Origin: Trissonchulus latispiculum
Taxonomy: Eukaryota > Nematoda > Enoplea > Enoplida > Ironidae
Direction of reading: 5' to 3'
Length of the DNA stretch: 64,000 nucleotides
NCBI GenBank assembly: GCA_030248195.1
Contig: JASAND010000913.1
Coordinates: forward strand, 1-64,000
Shown: one piece after another, positions 1 through 12,786 of the stretch
Layout of the letters: every line of letters starts with the position of its first letter
Position numbering within the stretch: the stretch's first letter is position 1
The notes under the pieces: model-generated
What the model was told of the DNA's origin: nothing
The model's database searches: none
The model's input: only the letters and a program-made list of their open reading frames with translations
Position numbers and translations under genes: made by a program

Positions 1-2526
1 GATTCTCGATTTTCAGGGGCGATGAGCACAAATCTGAAATCCGTTTTTCTGTACATTCTATTCTATTTTTCTATTCTTTTCGTTAGCTAAAGATAAGCTA
101 AAGATTTAAGCTTAAGATGTAAGCTTATACTGAGCTAACAAAAAGCTGAATCGAAAAACGGATTTCAGATTCGTTGTATACGACTCCGAAAATCCCTATA
201 AGGAACAAAACCAAGATACAAACGTTTTTGTTCCCTTGGCCCCCCTTAGAAATCGAAAAAGTCTAATTTCGCAGAAATCGAAACATTTTACGATATTGGA
301 AGTCAGCGCAGTCGGAAATAGGGTCTCTTGCTTTCAATTCCCCCCAGCCATAACTTTTGATTTTTTTTGACCAATAACTTTGAAAATTTGTATGGGTGCA
401 TACTAGAAGGCTGCTGAATTCAAAAATATAAAAATTTTAAAATTTTAAAAAATTTTTAAAAAAATTTTAAATTTTATTTTGGTAAGGGAGAACCAAAGGG
501 GAACCGAAAATTTTTTGAAAAAATTTTGCTGAAAAGCGTGCATACGGGGGTTTTTCAGGGTACTGAGCACGAATCCAAAATCCGTTTTCGATAAAGCTTT
601 TCGTTAGCTCAAAATAAGTTAAAGTTTTAAGCGTAAGATTTAAGCTTTTCCTGAACTAACGAAAAACTTTATCCAAAAAACGAACTTCGGATTCGTGCTC
701 AGCACCTAAAGAAAACCCCTGTGTGCACGTTTTCCAGCAAAATTTTCAAAAATTTTCGGTTCCCCCTTGGTCCCCCTAACCAAACTAAATTTAAAATTTT
801 TTTGGATTTTTGAATTCAGCAGCCTCTAGTATGCACCCATACAAAATTTCAAAGTTGTGGTCAATCAAAAGGGGGGATCCTTTGAAGACCCCGGAAATAT
901 ACCTACCCAAATTTTAGCTCATTTGGACAAGTTTAAGGATTTTGATTGGTTGGGGGGGATCGAGAGAAGACCCTTATAATCTTTAAATTTCCTAAAAAAG
1001 ATGCGATGTGACCAAGAAAAACAAATTTGAAAACTAAAAGCTAAGCATTAGACAAAATAAAAATTGTACAAAATTAAATTTTCGAAAATTGTAAGTATAG
1101 TAATTGCTTTGAAATTAAGTCAAGAATTCTTCAACTGAGTTTGAGCAATGCCCCTCCTACAAAAGCAGCATGAAGTTAATAATCAGTAAAAAGATTACGG
1201 TGAGGGAGAGTTAAAAAATAGCTAAAAGCAAATTCAATCGCACAGGTGTATATTAAATCAGAAATTTGTAAACACAGAGTACTAAATTTATTGAATTGCA
1301 AATTATCCAGAAACAAAAAATTAACCAGCAAGAATTTGTGTCAAAACAAATTTTGAAGACTGGAAATGGGCGGGCTGCACATGACCCTCAAACGTCAAAT
1401 TTATTGCATTAAACTTAATCCCTTAATTAATGATAGGTCCACAATTTTCCTCGAAATGTGCGAAACAAATAGGGCTAAGCAAACAAAAGAAGCTGTCTGT
1501 CATTAACAGAAGTTTTACCTTTCTAGACATCGGTGTTGCCGACAGAAAAGGCTCTGCAAAATTCTCCCCCTCTGCATATTATATTCAAAACAGAACCCTC
1601 TATCTAAAAAAGGGGGCACAAACTTAGATCCAAGGTTATCTATGAGGCCCCCACCCCCACTGGACTATGTGGAAGAGACGGCACCTTAGACTTCCGGATC
1701 AAGTTACAAAGCGGGCGGCGCTACAGCCTAATTTCTAATTCTGCTATACGTAGGATATCATAGGATAATTATTATATGTAAACCAAGTTCAGATTTGAGA
1801 AAGTAAGCCAAAATAGAGGACTCCAGCATAGATCATCGTGCGTTAACGATATCTTTGAGATGCAATAAATAAATATTCGGCGAGTCAAAATTAGATTGAA
1901 AAAATAGAAATTTTTGTAAATTCTAAATCGATAATATGTCCAAATCTTCGGCCGTTGCTCTAGATTTTTAAGTAAATAAATTTAAAATTTCGTATGGGAG
2001 CAGAGCAACGCGGTAGTCGGTGAAGTCAAAAATTGTAAACTTTTATATTTCTCTAAATGTGTAGAGCTTTCCTCAATTTGGCGAAAAAATTGCGTATTTG
2101 GCTTCCCTGAGTCCCTAAGCACGAATGTAAAGTCTGTTTCAGAGTAAGCTGACATTTAAGAGTATAAGAAATCTTACATTTTAAGTGGTTAACAACATTA
2201 GGTCACACTTTAAGCTCAACAAATCGCTTCACTAAAAATATTCTTCAGATTCGTACTCCAGCTACCACAATAAAATTTGAAACTAATTTTGTAAGCTTAT
2301 TTTAAGATTTGTTTGACATTTGATCCACCAATATTAGTCTGGATACTTTGCATCAATGGTAGAAAATAGAACCTTCCTCTTCAAACTTTAAGCTTTTAAA
2401 AATGATATTTTGATATTCCTGTGCGGGACACATCAATTGATGTCAGGTGATTATAGTTGGGTAAGAAAGCAGTAAGGTGGAGTTCTAAATAATTAGCTTT
2501 AAAACATTAGAATAATACATGTGTTG
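1..2526 (+). repeat. Left arm of giant inverted repeat
   Basis: This arm is closely matched, in reverse complement, by 3884-6394. A 50-odd-codon stretch at 1430-1620 recurs nearly unchanged on the minus strand at 4815-4986, and many AT-rich stretches align across the full arms. The match weakens over the first 17 bases, so the arm may run beyond the window. The arm contains a nested palindrome (368-866). Short reading frames here are by-products of the repeat; nothing looks like a conserved protein. It is probably a foldback element or a segmental inverted duplication. Confidence 0.85.
368..866. repeat. Nested palindrome (foldback module)
   Basis: The block from about 368 (TTTGACCAATAACTTTG) reappears inverted at about 820-866, and the segment around the GAGCACGAATC motif pairs between 565-580 and 690-705. 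The centre (about 590-660) is made of short TTAGC/AAGCTT-rich repeats. The same design recurs at 5557-6057 and, more degraded, at 15655-16090. Confidence 0.75.
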
Positions 2527-3883
2527 GGGACCTCCGATGGGCTCCGGGCTTTTTGGAAAAACCCCTGTGGTGGGGCCTGGTTCACCCCCCCCCTCAATCC
2601 CCTCCCTGTCCCTTTTGGACCTTTGGGATGGTTGGCTAGTTTCTGTATTTGTGTGCGATGGGTTGTTTGTCGAGGTGGGGGGGGTTTGGATAATGAAGTC
2701 GCTGTCTTCTGGATTAATTAGTTTTTTGATGGAACCGTACACCAAGGTTGACGGCTTCTAACTTTTTCTGGGACCTTCAATGCTTGTGTACGAAATGTAG
2801 AACAATTAATTCTCTATTGATTGGTGGCAGTTGTTTTTGTTGAATGCTATAGTCAAGTTTTAAGCATTGTGTCTGGTGCCATCACAGGGGAGAGAGTGTA
2901 AACGAAGCAATACGCTTATTTTGTTTTCGATTAATAATTTAATATACGAAATTTTTAAATAATAATGTTAAATTGAGTGTCTGCTGTAAAGTACACTTAT
3001 TTAGTTTTCTGTGAATATTCGCCATACTTTTAAAATTTTTAATATTTAAATAGTTTTTTGTAAATAATTCTGCTACACTTTTAAAACTTTTAATTTTAAA
3101 CATTTACATTTGAGTCTTGAAGAAACCGCGAAAATTATGTTATGGAAAGCTAGCTTTCCTACAATCATTAGGACTGACTAATTTTTTGCAACTGCCTTTC
3201 TACATCTATCGATTTCTCAAAGCTACAGTCAGAAAACTGATAAATTAAAATGTCAGCAGGGGTGGGGGATTACGGTAGTCAAGCCAGACCTTCCTACAAA
3301 GGGGTTTTCTCTCACTAGAGGGCGCTCTCGCCTGAGTTGTCCCCCTGTGTCCCCATTGGATGGAAGATTCACATTTCGGTAATCACTAGAAATAGGTGTT
3401 ACTTTTCTCTCCACACAGGCCAATGCAGCGCAATTTGAATTAGATGGGACCGTTTGCAGTTATACATCTGTGATTTTGCTTTTAGTTTTTTCTGCTACCA
3501 TGTTTTATTGTATTGTTAAATATCGTGTCTCGGAACCAACATATACGAATGTTTTACGAGTTTTGCGTATTAACAGGAAATTAAAGACGTTTTTGAAAGA
3601 AGAGTTTTACGAAATCAACTACTTCTGCGGTGTATACATAAAACTTTACTAGCTACCGCAATTGTGTTTGCCCAAATTTTCTGTTAATATTTCCAGTTAA
3701 ATGTATATATAACTTTAAATTTTAGTGGATTTTAATCAGACATGTGCAGGAGGGTAAATTCTGGGGGGGGGGGTGAACCGGTGGCCGGAGGCCGCCGGAA
3801 ACCCGGATTTTTTTAGGTTTTATGCCGGAAAAAAAGATCCGGATTCTGGGGGGTGAGCTCCAGATCTGGGGGGAGGGGGTTAA
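2527..3883. other. Unique spacer of the giant inverted repeat
   Basis: This 1.36-kb segment between the arms has no convincing gene. The stretch 2745-2830 is similar to 32208-32310, which lies inside a piggyBac-like MITE, so part of the spacer is itself mobile DNA. About 3310-3330 carries a CACTAGAGGGCGC motif shared with the foldback element at 43.7-44.3 kb. Both edges are G/C-homopolymer rich. Confidence 0.6.
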
Positions 3884-6394
3884 ACCCCCCAAGCACATGT
3901 ATGACTTTAATGTTTTAAAGCTAATTATTTAGAACTCACCTTTTACTGCTTTCTTACCCAACTATAACTACCTGACCAGACTTGATGTAACTTTACAGGA
4001 ATACTTCAAAAATATCATTTTTAAAGTTTCTTAAAGTTTGAATATAGTGTTCTATTTTCTACCATTGATGCAAAGTATCCAGACTAATATTGGTGGATCA
4101 AATGTCAAACAAATCTTAAAATAAGCTTACAAAATTAGTTTCAAATTTTATTGTGGTAGCTGAGTACGAATCTGAAGAATATTTTTAAGTGCAGCGATTT
4201 GTTGGCTCAGTGTGACCTAATGTTGTTAACCACTTAAAATGTAAGATTTCTTATACTCTTAAATGTCAGCTTACTCTGAAAACAGACTTTATATTCGTGC
4301 TTAGGGACTCAGGGAAGCCAAATACGCAATTTTTTCGCCAAATTGAGGACAGCACTACACATTTAGAGAAATATAAAAGTTTACAATTTTTGACTTCACC
4401 GACTACCGGTTGCTCTGCTCCCATACGAAATTTTAAATTTATTTACTTAAAAATCTAGAGCAACGGCCGATGATTTGGACATATTATCGATTTAGAATTT
4501 ACAAAAAATTCTATTTTTCAATCTAATTTTGACCTGTTGAATATTTATTTATTGCATCTCAAAGATATCGTTAACGCACGATGATCTATGCTGGAGTCCT
4601 CTATTTTGGCTTACTTTCTCAAATCTGAACTTTGGTTTTTATATAATAAATAGCCTATTATATCCTACGTATAGCAGAATTAGAAATTAGGCTGTAGCGC
4701 CGCCTGCTTTGTAACTTGATCCGAAGTCTAAGGTGCCGTCTCTTCCACATAGTCCAGTGGGGGTGGGGGCCTCATAGATAACCTTTGACTTAAGTTTGTG
4801 CCCCCTTTTTAGATAGAGGGTTCTGTTTTGAATATAATATGCAGAGGGGGAGAATTTTGCAGAGCCTTTTCTGTCGGCAATACCGATGTCTAGAAAGGTA
4901 AAACTTCTGTTAATGACAGACAGCTTCTTTTGTTTGCTTAGCCCTATTTGTTTCGCACATTTCGAGGAAAATTGTGGACCTATCATTAATTAAGGGATTA
5001 AGTTTAATGCAATAAATTTGACGTTTGAGGGTCAAGTGCAGCCCGCCCATTTCCAGTCTTCAAAATTTGTTTTGACACAAATTCTGCTGGTTAATTTCTT
5101 GTTTCTGGATAATTTGCAATTCAATAAATTAGTACTCTGTGTTTACAAATTTCTGATTTAATATACACCTGTGCGATTGAATTTGCTTTTAGCTATTTTT
5201 TAACTCTCCTCACCGTAATCTTTTTACTGATTATTAACTTCATGCTTTTGTAGGAGGGGCATTGCTAAACTCAGTTGAAGAATTCATGACTTAATTTCAA
5301 AGCAATTACTATACTTACAATTTTCGAAAATTTAATTTTGTACAATTTTTATTTTGTCTAATGCTTAGCTTTTAGTTTTCAAATTTGTTTTTCTTGGTCA
5401 CATCGCATCTTTAGGAAATTTAAAGATTATATGGGTCTTCTCTCGATCCCCCCCAACCACTCAAAATCCTTAAACTTGTCCAAATGAGCTAAAATTTGGT
5501 GTAGGTATATTTCCGGGGTCTCTTGCGCGATTCCCCCCAGCCCTAACTTTTGATTTTTTTGACCAATAACTTTGAAATTTTGTATGGGTGCATACTAGAG
5601 GCTGCTGAATTCAAAAATTCAAAAAATTTTAAATTTAGTTTGGTAAGGGGGGACCAAGGGGAACCGAAAAATTTTTTGAACAAAATTTTGCTGAAAACGT
5701 GCATACAGGGGTTTTCAGGGGCGCTGAGCACGAATCCGAAGTTCGTTTTTTGATAAAGTTTTTCGTTAGCTCAGGAAAAGCTTAAATCTTAAGCTTATAA
5801 CTTTAGCTTATTTTAAGCTAACGAAAAGCTTTATCGAAAAACGGATTTTGGATTCGTGCTCAGTACCCCTGAAAACCCCCGTATGCACGTTTTCAGCAAA
5901 ATTTTTTTCAAAAAATTTTCGGTTCCCCTTGGTTCCCCCCTTACCAAAATAAAATTTAAAATTTTTTAAAAATTTTTTAAAATTTTAAAATTTTTATATT
6001 TTTGAATTCAGCAGCCTCTAGTATGCACCCATACAAAATTTCAAAGTTATTGGTCAAAAAAATCAAAAGTTATGGCTGGGGGGGAATTGCGCAAGAGACC
6101 CTATTTCCGACTGCGCTGACTTCAAATATCGTAAAATGTTTCGATTTCGCGAAATTAGACTTTTTCGATTTCTAAGGGGGGGCCAAGGGAAACCAAAAAC
6201 GTTTGTGTCTTGGTTTTGTCTATAGGGATTTTCGGAGTCGTATACAACGAATCTGAAATCCGTTTTTCGATTCAGCTTTTTGTTAGCTCAGTATAAGCTT
6301 ACATCTTAAGCTTAAATCTTTAGCTTATCTTTAGCTAACGAAAAGAATAGAAAAATAGATTTCAGATTCGTGCTCATCGCCCAGAAAACGTAAG
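3884..6394 (-). repeat. Right arm of giant inverted repeat
   Basis: This is the reverse complement of 1-2526, with scattered substitutions and small indels. Pairing starts at the ACATG near 2518/3893 and runs outward to TCGCCC at about 6394/18. A single molecule could fold into a stem of about 2.5 kb. Confidence 0.85.
5557..6057. repeat. Nested palindrome, second copy
   Basis: This is the right-arm counterpart of 368-866. The inverted halves begin TGACCAATAACTTTG (5557) and end CAAAGTTATTGGTCA (6057), with the GAGCACGAATCCGAA motif inverted around a centre near 5800. Confidence 0.75.
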
Positions 6395-6639
6395 TATTCA
6401 GAAAAATCGGATTTCAAGACTTTTTGTGCTCATCGTTTCCCCTGATAGAAATCGAAAAAAACGAATTTTCGATAGTAATCTCAGCGAGTAAAAGTTTTGA
6501 TTGGGGAGGGGGGTAATCGAGACAAGATCATTCTTTTGGAAGATGCCGTTTATCAGTTTTACCGTACTGAGCTGAAGTTCACTTTTCACTTTTTAATTCT
6601 TTTAATTCCAATCTTTGTTTTTCCAATATCAGCATTGAA

Positions 6640-7000
6640 TCTCCCCATCTTTGTAATCTGCTCTGCCCAGCGTAGATCATATCAAATAACCTTTGACTTA
6701 AGTACGTGTCCCCTCCCTTTTATGTAGAAATCGGATTTCTTTTAAATGCAAGACAGAAGTGCAAAATTTTGCAGAGCCTTTTCTGTCGGCAATACTGATA
6801 TGTCTAGAAAGGTAAACAACTTCTGTTAATGATACACAGACAGCTTCCTTTGTTTGTTTAGCCCTATTTGTTTCGCACATTTGAGGAAATTTGTGGACCA
6901 GTCATTAATTAAGGGATTAAGTCTAATGCAATAAATTTGATGTTTGAGGGTCAAGTGCTCATTTCCTGTTTACGACGTCTGAACAAATTCTGCTGTTTTA
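6640..7000 (-). repeat. Detached copy of arm module
   Basis: It carries the landmark series found in the arms at 1330-1640 and 4680-5090: CCTTTGACTTAAG, GCAGAGCCTTTTCTGTCGGCAAT, TTTGCTTAGCCCTATTTGTTTCGCACATTT and GGGATTAAGT. It is more diverged than the two arms are from each other. No coding capacity is seen. Confidence 0.7.
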
Positions 7001-7739
7001 CTGCTTGTTCGTTGTTTTGACATGATTTGGAATTGTTATGACTGCGTTAGTATTTTTGTTTAGCGAAATTTTTCTGATTTTCGATCCGCCACAACTTTTT
7101 GACCAATAACTTGAAAGCTTGCATGGGACATACTGGAGGACAAAAAATATAAAAGCTAAAACTTTCAAAAGTTAGATGATTTGCCCTTTTCTAGCCATGG
7201 GTGGTACTAATTAAACAGCAGCCATGTGTATAGACCTGAACTGTCGAAAGTTGTTCTTCACCAAGGATTTGTTTTCCCCGTTTTACCACTCCCTGTGCTA
7301 CAATATTATTTAAGCTTTATCAATCGAGCTGAAATTTGGCATGGGAAATTGTTTATGACCATGCTGCTTTCAGTTTAAATTACTCAATTTAGCGCAATTC
7401 GATTTTTTATTTGCAAGGGGACAACAGACCAAATTGTTGTCTCGGATACTGATGGAAAGGTATATACATCTATGGGTGTTCTGTGTCACAGAACATAAAT
7501 CAGAAGTCTTGCTCGATTCAGGTTTTCGTTAGCAAAATATATAAGCTTGCATCGTACAGTTTTGTTTATTTTAATTTAAAATTTGAATTTAAACTGGTAG
7601 ATAAAAACTCTGAAGCTGATGACTTAACATTAAAAGTTGCAAATTTTCACAAAAATTGATTTTGTCTGACCAGTAGAAAAAGAAACTAGACTGGCATCTA
7701 TTGCTTTGTAACATGATAACCTGATTTTAATTGTTTTAT

Positions 7740-8085
7740 TGCTCCACCGTAGTCCAGTGGGGACCTGTCAATAACCTTTGACTTAAGACTGTGTCCCCTC
7801 CCATTTTAAATAGGAAAGGGGAGGGTATTTTGCAGAGCCCTTGCTGTTGGCAATTTTGAGATACAGACAGGACACACAACTTCTGTTATTGATACAAAGA
7901 TAAAGAGCGAGAGAGAGAGAGAGAGAGCTTCTTTTGTTTGCTTAGCCCTATTTCTTTCGCACATTTGGAAAACTGAGGGCCTATCATTAATTAGGGATTA
8001 AGTTTAACGTAGACCGTTTGACGTTTGAGGGTCAAGTGCTCTTTTCCTGTTTCAACTTGTCTTGACACAAATTTTGCTGGTTTAT
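7740..8085 (-). repeat. Detached copy of arm module (degenerate)
   Basis: This is the fourth copy of the same module in the first 8.1 kb, with a GA microsatellite (about 7906-7928) grown inside it. The TTAGCCCTATTTCTTTCGCACATTT and GTTTGAGGGTCAAGTGCTC landmarks are preserved. Confidence 0.65.
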
Positions 8086-8792
8086 CGCAGCTTTTTGTCA
8101 GTGTATTTTGTTTATTTATAGCACTAATTAATTGTCATTTAATCGGACATTTAATGTGTTTCTAGGATTTGTTGTTTGCTGAGTGGGTTGCCAGGCCTGC
8201 TACCACTTTACATGCTGACAAGGACATTTGGTAAATTGAGTACCCGGTAAATTCATTTAAGTATTTTTCTTATAATTTTTGAAGATTATTTTTTATTATT
8301 TAAAATTTAAATTTAAAATTATTTAATTTATTATAATATTTCAGCTTCCCACCAATACAGTCAAAATTTCAACAATACAGTCAAAATTTGACTTGAATTT
8401 GAAGTCAGTTTTTGAATTTGATTCCAAATTTGAACGCAATATAATTTTTAAATTCCGTAAAGAGGCGATGTGGACAACTGTTTAGCTCTGTACTGCTTTG
8501 TTGAGTTTCTGCTTAGGGGTATCAAAAAGGGCTCCCGATTAGGGTTAGGAGTCAGGAGCTGCCAACAGTAAATCGAAATTTGTTATTTAAGTTTAAAAGA
8601 GACTTTTTCGATAATGTGCGAATCAAGTTTTCAGCAGCTTGCTAGGCTGTTAGGCGCCCTCTCCCCTAACAGGGAACATTAGTCTCGTGTATTCTGGTCG
8701 AAGCACCGCAAAACAGTGCAACACAGCATAATGCCTCAAATATTAACTAATTATGCTATTAAAATGCTTTTACAGCAAGCACGTTAAACAGA
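8086..8792. other. AT-rich stretch without a gene
   Basis: No conserved reading frame is seen. A fragment at about 8640-8720 (GGCGCCCTC, GTATTCTGGTCGAAGCACCG) resembles the terminal inverted repeat of the foldback element at 43678-44279. Confidence 0.5.
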
Positions 8793-8795
8793 CAC

Positions 8796-8857
<62 letters not shown>

Positions 8858-9276
8858 TGGCACGCACACACTGCGGCACACCCACGCCTACTCAAACGTG
8901 GCCGCGGGCACACACAGACACACATTCACACGCACACACACACACACGTTCACACACGCGAGCGCACACATACACAGACGCACACTGACACGCACACACC
9001 GCGGCACACCCACGCCTACTCAACACACACACACACATTTGCGCACACATACACTGACGCACACATACACTGACGCACACGCACACTGGCACGCACACAC
9101 TGCGGCACACCCACGCCTACTCACATGTGCCCACGAGGTCGCGGGAACACACACACACACACACACATTTGCGCACACACATACACTGACGCACACATAC
9201 ACTGACGCACACGCACACTGGCACGCACACACTGCGGCACACCCACGCCTACTCACATGTGCCCACGAGGTCGCGG

Positions 9277-9340
<64 letters not shown>

Positions 9341-9435
9341 TTGCGCACACATACACTGACGCACACATACACTGACGCACACGCACACTGGCACGCACAC
9401 ACTGCGGCACACCCACTCACACTTACTCACGTACC
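8793..9435. repeat. CA-rich microsatellite and minisatellite
   Basis: Long (CA)n tracts are interspersed with about four copies of a longer motif containing GGCACGCACACACTGCGG and CACCCACGCCTACTCA, roughly 110 bp apart at the 3' side. The His/Thr or Val/Cys reading frames through it are artefacts of the dinucleotide repeat. Confidence 0.95.
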
Positions 9436-10031
9436 CACGTACCGGTATTCCTACAAGCATTCTTCGAAATATAAACCTGCAAAGTGGGTGCAAATTAAAG
9501 GCTTTAACTGTTAGTTTACCTAGTTTTTGACACAATTTAGCGCTTAATCACACCCTTTTTGTAACGCTTAAAGCTGCACTACTAAAATTAAAGTTTCTTT
9601 AATTTTTAAAAATTTTTTCTATTTTCTATATTCACAAAATTTCATTCATTTGGCGGTAAATTTTACACACCCCGTGTGGCCTGCATATTTTCAAGAAATA
9701 TATATAGCAACAGTAGACCTGCAGCATCAACTGTATAGGTTTCATTCAGAAATCCTTTGATCTTGCCGACTCATTCATACATATATGCGTAATTTGCATT
9801 TGGTCAATGAAATGACTGTGCACCAACGCAACCTAGAGTGTACGGGTGTGCGTGCTGCACACCTGGTGTGCGCCACACCGCCTCAGAAACGCAGAGAAAA
9901 GCGTCAAAATAGCGTATTTCCTCCGTGTGTAAGATAGGCAAGTTTTGACGAAAAAGGGTCCCGCTCAAATTGATAGTTCTTGAATTTTGCAGCATCGGGG
10001 GCTTATTAGAGCACGCTGGCGGTGCTGCAGC
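9436..10031. other. Unannotated region upstream of U2
   Basis: No conserved reading frame or repeat structure is recognised. It would hold the snRNA promoter elements if the U2 copy is active, but no proximal sequence element can be identified without a lineage consensus. Confidence 0.4.
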
Positions 10032-10220
10032 ATCGCTTCTCGGCCTTTAGGCTAAGATCAAAGTGTAGTATCTGTTCTTATCAGCTTAATCTCTGGTACG
10101 AGAGCCACGTGCTCTCTGAGATTAAACTGATTTTTGAGAGGCGGACGAGTGACTCAGCTTGCTGAGCCTTGTCCACGGGTTGGCCCGGTATTGCAGTACC
10201 TCCGGGATCGGCCCACTCCC
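10032..10220 (+). ncRNA. U2 spliceosomal snRNA gene or close copy
   Basis: U2 snRNA pairs with the intron branch site in the major spliceosome. The sequence opens with ATCGCTTCTCGGCC as in animal U2, contains the branch-recognition GTAGTA (10065-10070) followed by TCTGTTCTTATCAG, an Sm-like ATTTTTGA (10130-10137), and the 3' stem-loop GGTATTGCAGTACCTCCGGGATCGG. The total of about 189 nt fits U2. Two departures occur in the most conserved 5' part: CCTTTAGGCT instead of CCTTTTGGCT, and one extra A in ATCAAAGTGTAG. The Sm site ends in GA rather than GG. These leave open a variant gene or a retro-copied pseudogene. A short CCCC-GAAA-GGGG hairpin follows directly. Confidence 0.85.
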
Positions 10221-10559
10221 CGAAAGGGGAGAAAAATCCTATAAAACATTGAAATTTAAAGAATTAGGTGCTAATGAAAAAATAAAGTTTGAGCAAATTA
10301 GGCAAAAATTGAAAATTTGAAGTTTTCGTCAAAAAGCTCTATTTTAGGGGCATATTCCCCGCGCTGTAAGGGGCCAGCAAAACAGCGTCTTTGCGCGACT
10401 CTGTATTGAAGTGCAATGAAAACAATATTATCTTTGTTTTTTGTATGCTTCGAATTAGTTACCGTATATGTAATAACTACGTATACTCTTCCTTGAGTCT
10501 CCGGTAATGAATGAAGTGTGGTCCCTGTGCGGGATTCCTTGTAAGGTGCTGGTGGGGCT

Positions 10560-10738
10560 ACTTCGAGGGTGGTCTCTGTCCGGGGGCCACTTCGAGGGTG
10601 GTCTCTTTCCGGGGGGCACTTCGAGGGTGGTCTCTTTCCGAGGGGCACTTCGAGGGTGGTCTCTGTCCGGGGGCCACTTCGAGGGTGGTCTCTTTCCGGG
10701 GGGCACTTCGAGGGTGGTCTCTTTCCGGGGGGCACTTC
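10560..10738. repeat. 29-30 bp tandem minisatellite
   Basis: About six copies of a unit containing CACTTCGAGGGTGGTCTCT followed by TTCCGGGGGG or GTCCGGGGGC. Open frames on both strands follow from the unit length and are not proteins. Confidence 0.9.
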
Positions 10739-10797
10739 AGTTAATTATCCATTAATTAGTGCCTAGCCTAGTACACTTTTTGTGTACGCTGACTCGC

Positions 10798-10888
10798 TTG
10801 TGTTTGTATGTTAGCGTGTTGAAGCTCGCTCGTGCCCAGCTACCACCACTAGAACGTTTTGGGCTTCAACACGTAAATATACAAGAGA
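10798..10888. repeat. Small inverted repeat related to 27.5-kb MITE
   Basis: GTGTTGAAGCT near 10818 pairs with GGGCTTCAACACG near 10860, and the flanking CTTGTGTTTGTATGTTAGCG pairs with GTAAATATACAAG. The same core motifs are found in the elements at 27468-27817 and 60462-61232, so this is probably a decayed relative. Confidence 0.5.
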
Positions 10889-11435
10889 GGAGCAAAAGTG
10901 TACCTGAATTGTGGGAGTGGAGTTGCTATCGTCCCAATATGTGAGGGGGAGGTAGGATTGTTCCCGGGCCGTGTAGCGGATGAAAAATGTTAGGTCAGGC
11001 CAGCTACAAGGCCCGGGGCCCACCGGACCCTCTTGCAAAATAGATTTTTCATAAGAAAAAATGTTTTCTGAAGCATCCTTGGACCAGGGCTCCTTGAACT
11101 GAGACACGCCATCGATTTATGAATTAGTCGTGGACTATTAGTTAATAAATGAAAGGTAGATATCCTCCTCCCAAAGATAGAAAATGATTTCAATGGATGT
11201 TTCAAGTCATTGGTATTTTGCACATGTGGACGGAAACAGCCTAACTATATATGTAATAATTATAAATGCAGTTTTTATATCTAAAATCACTTAGATTGTA
11301 TAGACGATAAACTACGTTTTAGACCCTAGTCCGTGTAGCGGGCTCAATACACCGGACCATGACCGGCCCGGAGACCGGCCAGGTGGTCCTCGTAGGCCGG
11401 GGAGGGGCGAATTTCTTATCGGAACAACCCTAGGG

Positions 11436-11746
11436 CTGGCTTATCCCTTAGCAATTTTTTTATGGAGGGGGAGCTCACCCAAAATAGGGGGGCGTATTTT
11501 TAGAAAACGTTTTCGAATTTTTGGGTTTTTTGTGTACAAACTGCTAAAAATCGCTAAAAATGACTAATTTTAGGTGATTTGTAAGCTAAAATAGCGACAA
11601 TTTAGTCAAAAATTCGGCGAAGGCGGAAAATTTGAAAATGTAGGGTAAAAATGGTAAAATTTGGCAATTTGTGGGGTTAGGGGGGAGGTCGAAATTTATG
11701 GGGGGCTCGCCGAATGGGGTGCGGCCCCTCCCCAGGGATAAGCCAG
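11436..11746. mobile_element. MITE, CTGGCTTATCC family, 5-bp TSD
   Basis: The ends are CTGGCTTATCCCT (left) and AGGGATAAGCCAG (right), a 13-bp inverted repeat. TAGGG is directly duplicated at 11431-11435 and 11747-11751. The interior carries the hairpin-forming TTCGGCGAAGGCGGAA motif shared by other family members. No coding capacity. Confidence 0.8.
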
Positions 11747-12786
11747 TAGGGGGAGGTAGAAGTTTGCAGGTCATGACCGAAATATAATTAGTAACTAACT
11801 TCAACTAAGACTGTGACCCTTGTTATTATGTATTCTTGAGATCCCAAACAAATGCGGTGAAAGCTGAAGCTCGCAACAAACAGGCACTTTGGATTTAGAC
11901 CAACTGAATACCTAGTTGTGCATGTTTTCGAGCTGTAGCACGCAAACATAGCGGAGTTTGGTGGCCAAATTATGGCGGGGTTAGCCGATAGCGAGTACAC
12001 ATTTTCACGTTTCACACACGTTTCTTGGAGTTTTCGAGCTCCAAGAGTAAACTACAACAACAACTAAACATATACACTCCGAATGAGTAGGTAAACCCAA
12101 ATGCGTACGGGATCTGGAAGACCCATTACCTTGAGTATATAATTGGTAATTCAGGTGGCACTGGTAACCTAGTAAATCCGAGACACCGGGTTTCATAAAA
12201 CTTGCAACTTGAGGTGAGTGCATTGCGTGGGAATTTTCACTGAACAAATGGAACAAAAATTGCAATAACTATAGGTAACTTTATAGCTGCTAGAAGAAGT
12301 TTTATGACAAGACCATTGGAATATTGTCGAGTTTCAAGAAATTTCTTTAGTTTCAGAAATCTATATGTATTTTTAAATCAATTTGGGTTTACAAGTTCTC
12401 AAGTCTTCCAATTTGCTTCCGCACGCAAGTAGCAGAAAACGTTTTATGAAACAATGGAAACTAGTTCAACTAGTTCAAGTCTCAAGTGCAATTTCAAATT
12501 GCAAGATTTGTTCTGAAATCAAGAGCTTCGATAACCAAAATCTTGAATTTAACCAAAATTATTCCATTTAATTATTAATCTGGGTAGAATTAAAAAATTT
12601 AGAAAACATGTAGTCAGTATGCACAAAGCTGGCAAAATTCGTGAACACAACATATTGCTAAGACTCGGGCAGCCGACCGATCGCCTGAACCAGCCGATAC
12701 GTCTGGTAGACCTAACCAGGACCAGGAGTAACTGTCTGTATGCATCATTTAGTGGGAAAACTTTTGCAACATGCACCAACATAGTT

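Noticed and set aside
2485..2761. Overlapping ORFs on both strands at the left edge of the palindrome spacer
   Set aside because: Driven by C/G-rich composition; no conserved motif and no splice context.
8753..9535. Long open frames on both strands (His/Thr-rich and Val/Cys-rich)
   Set aside because: They are translations of (CA)n and its minisatellite; any frame of such a repeat stays open.
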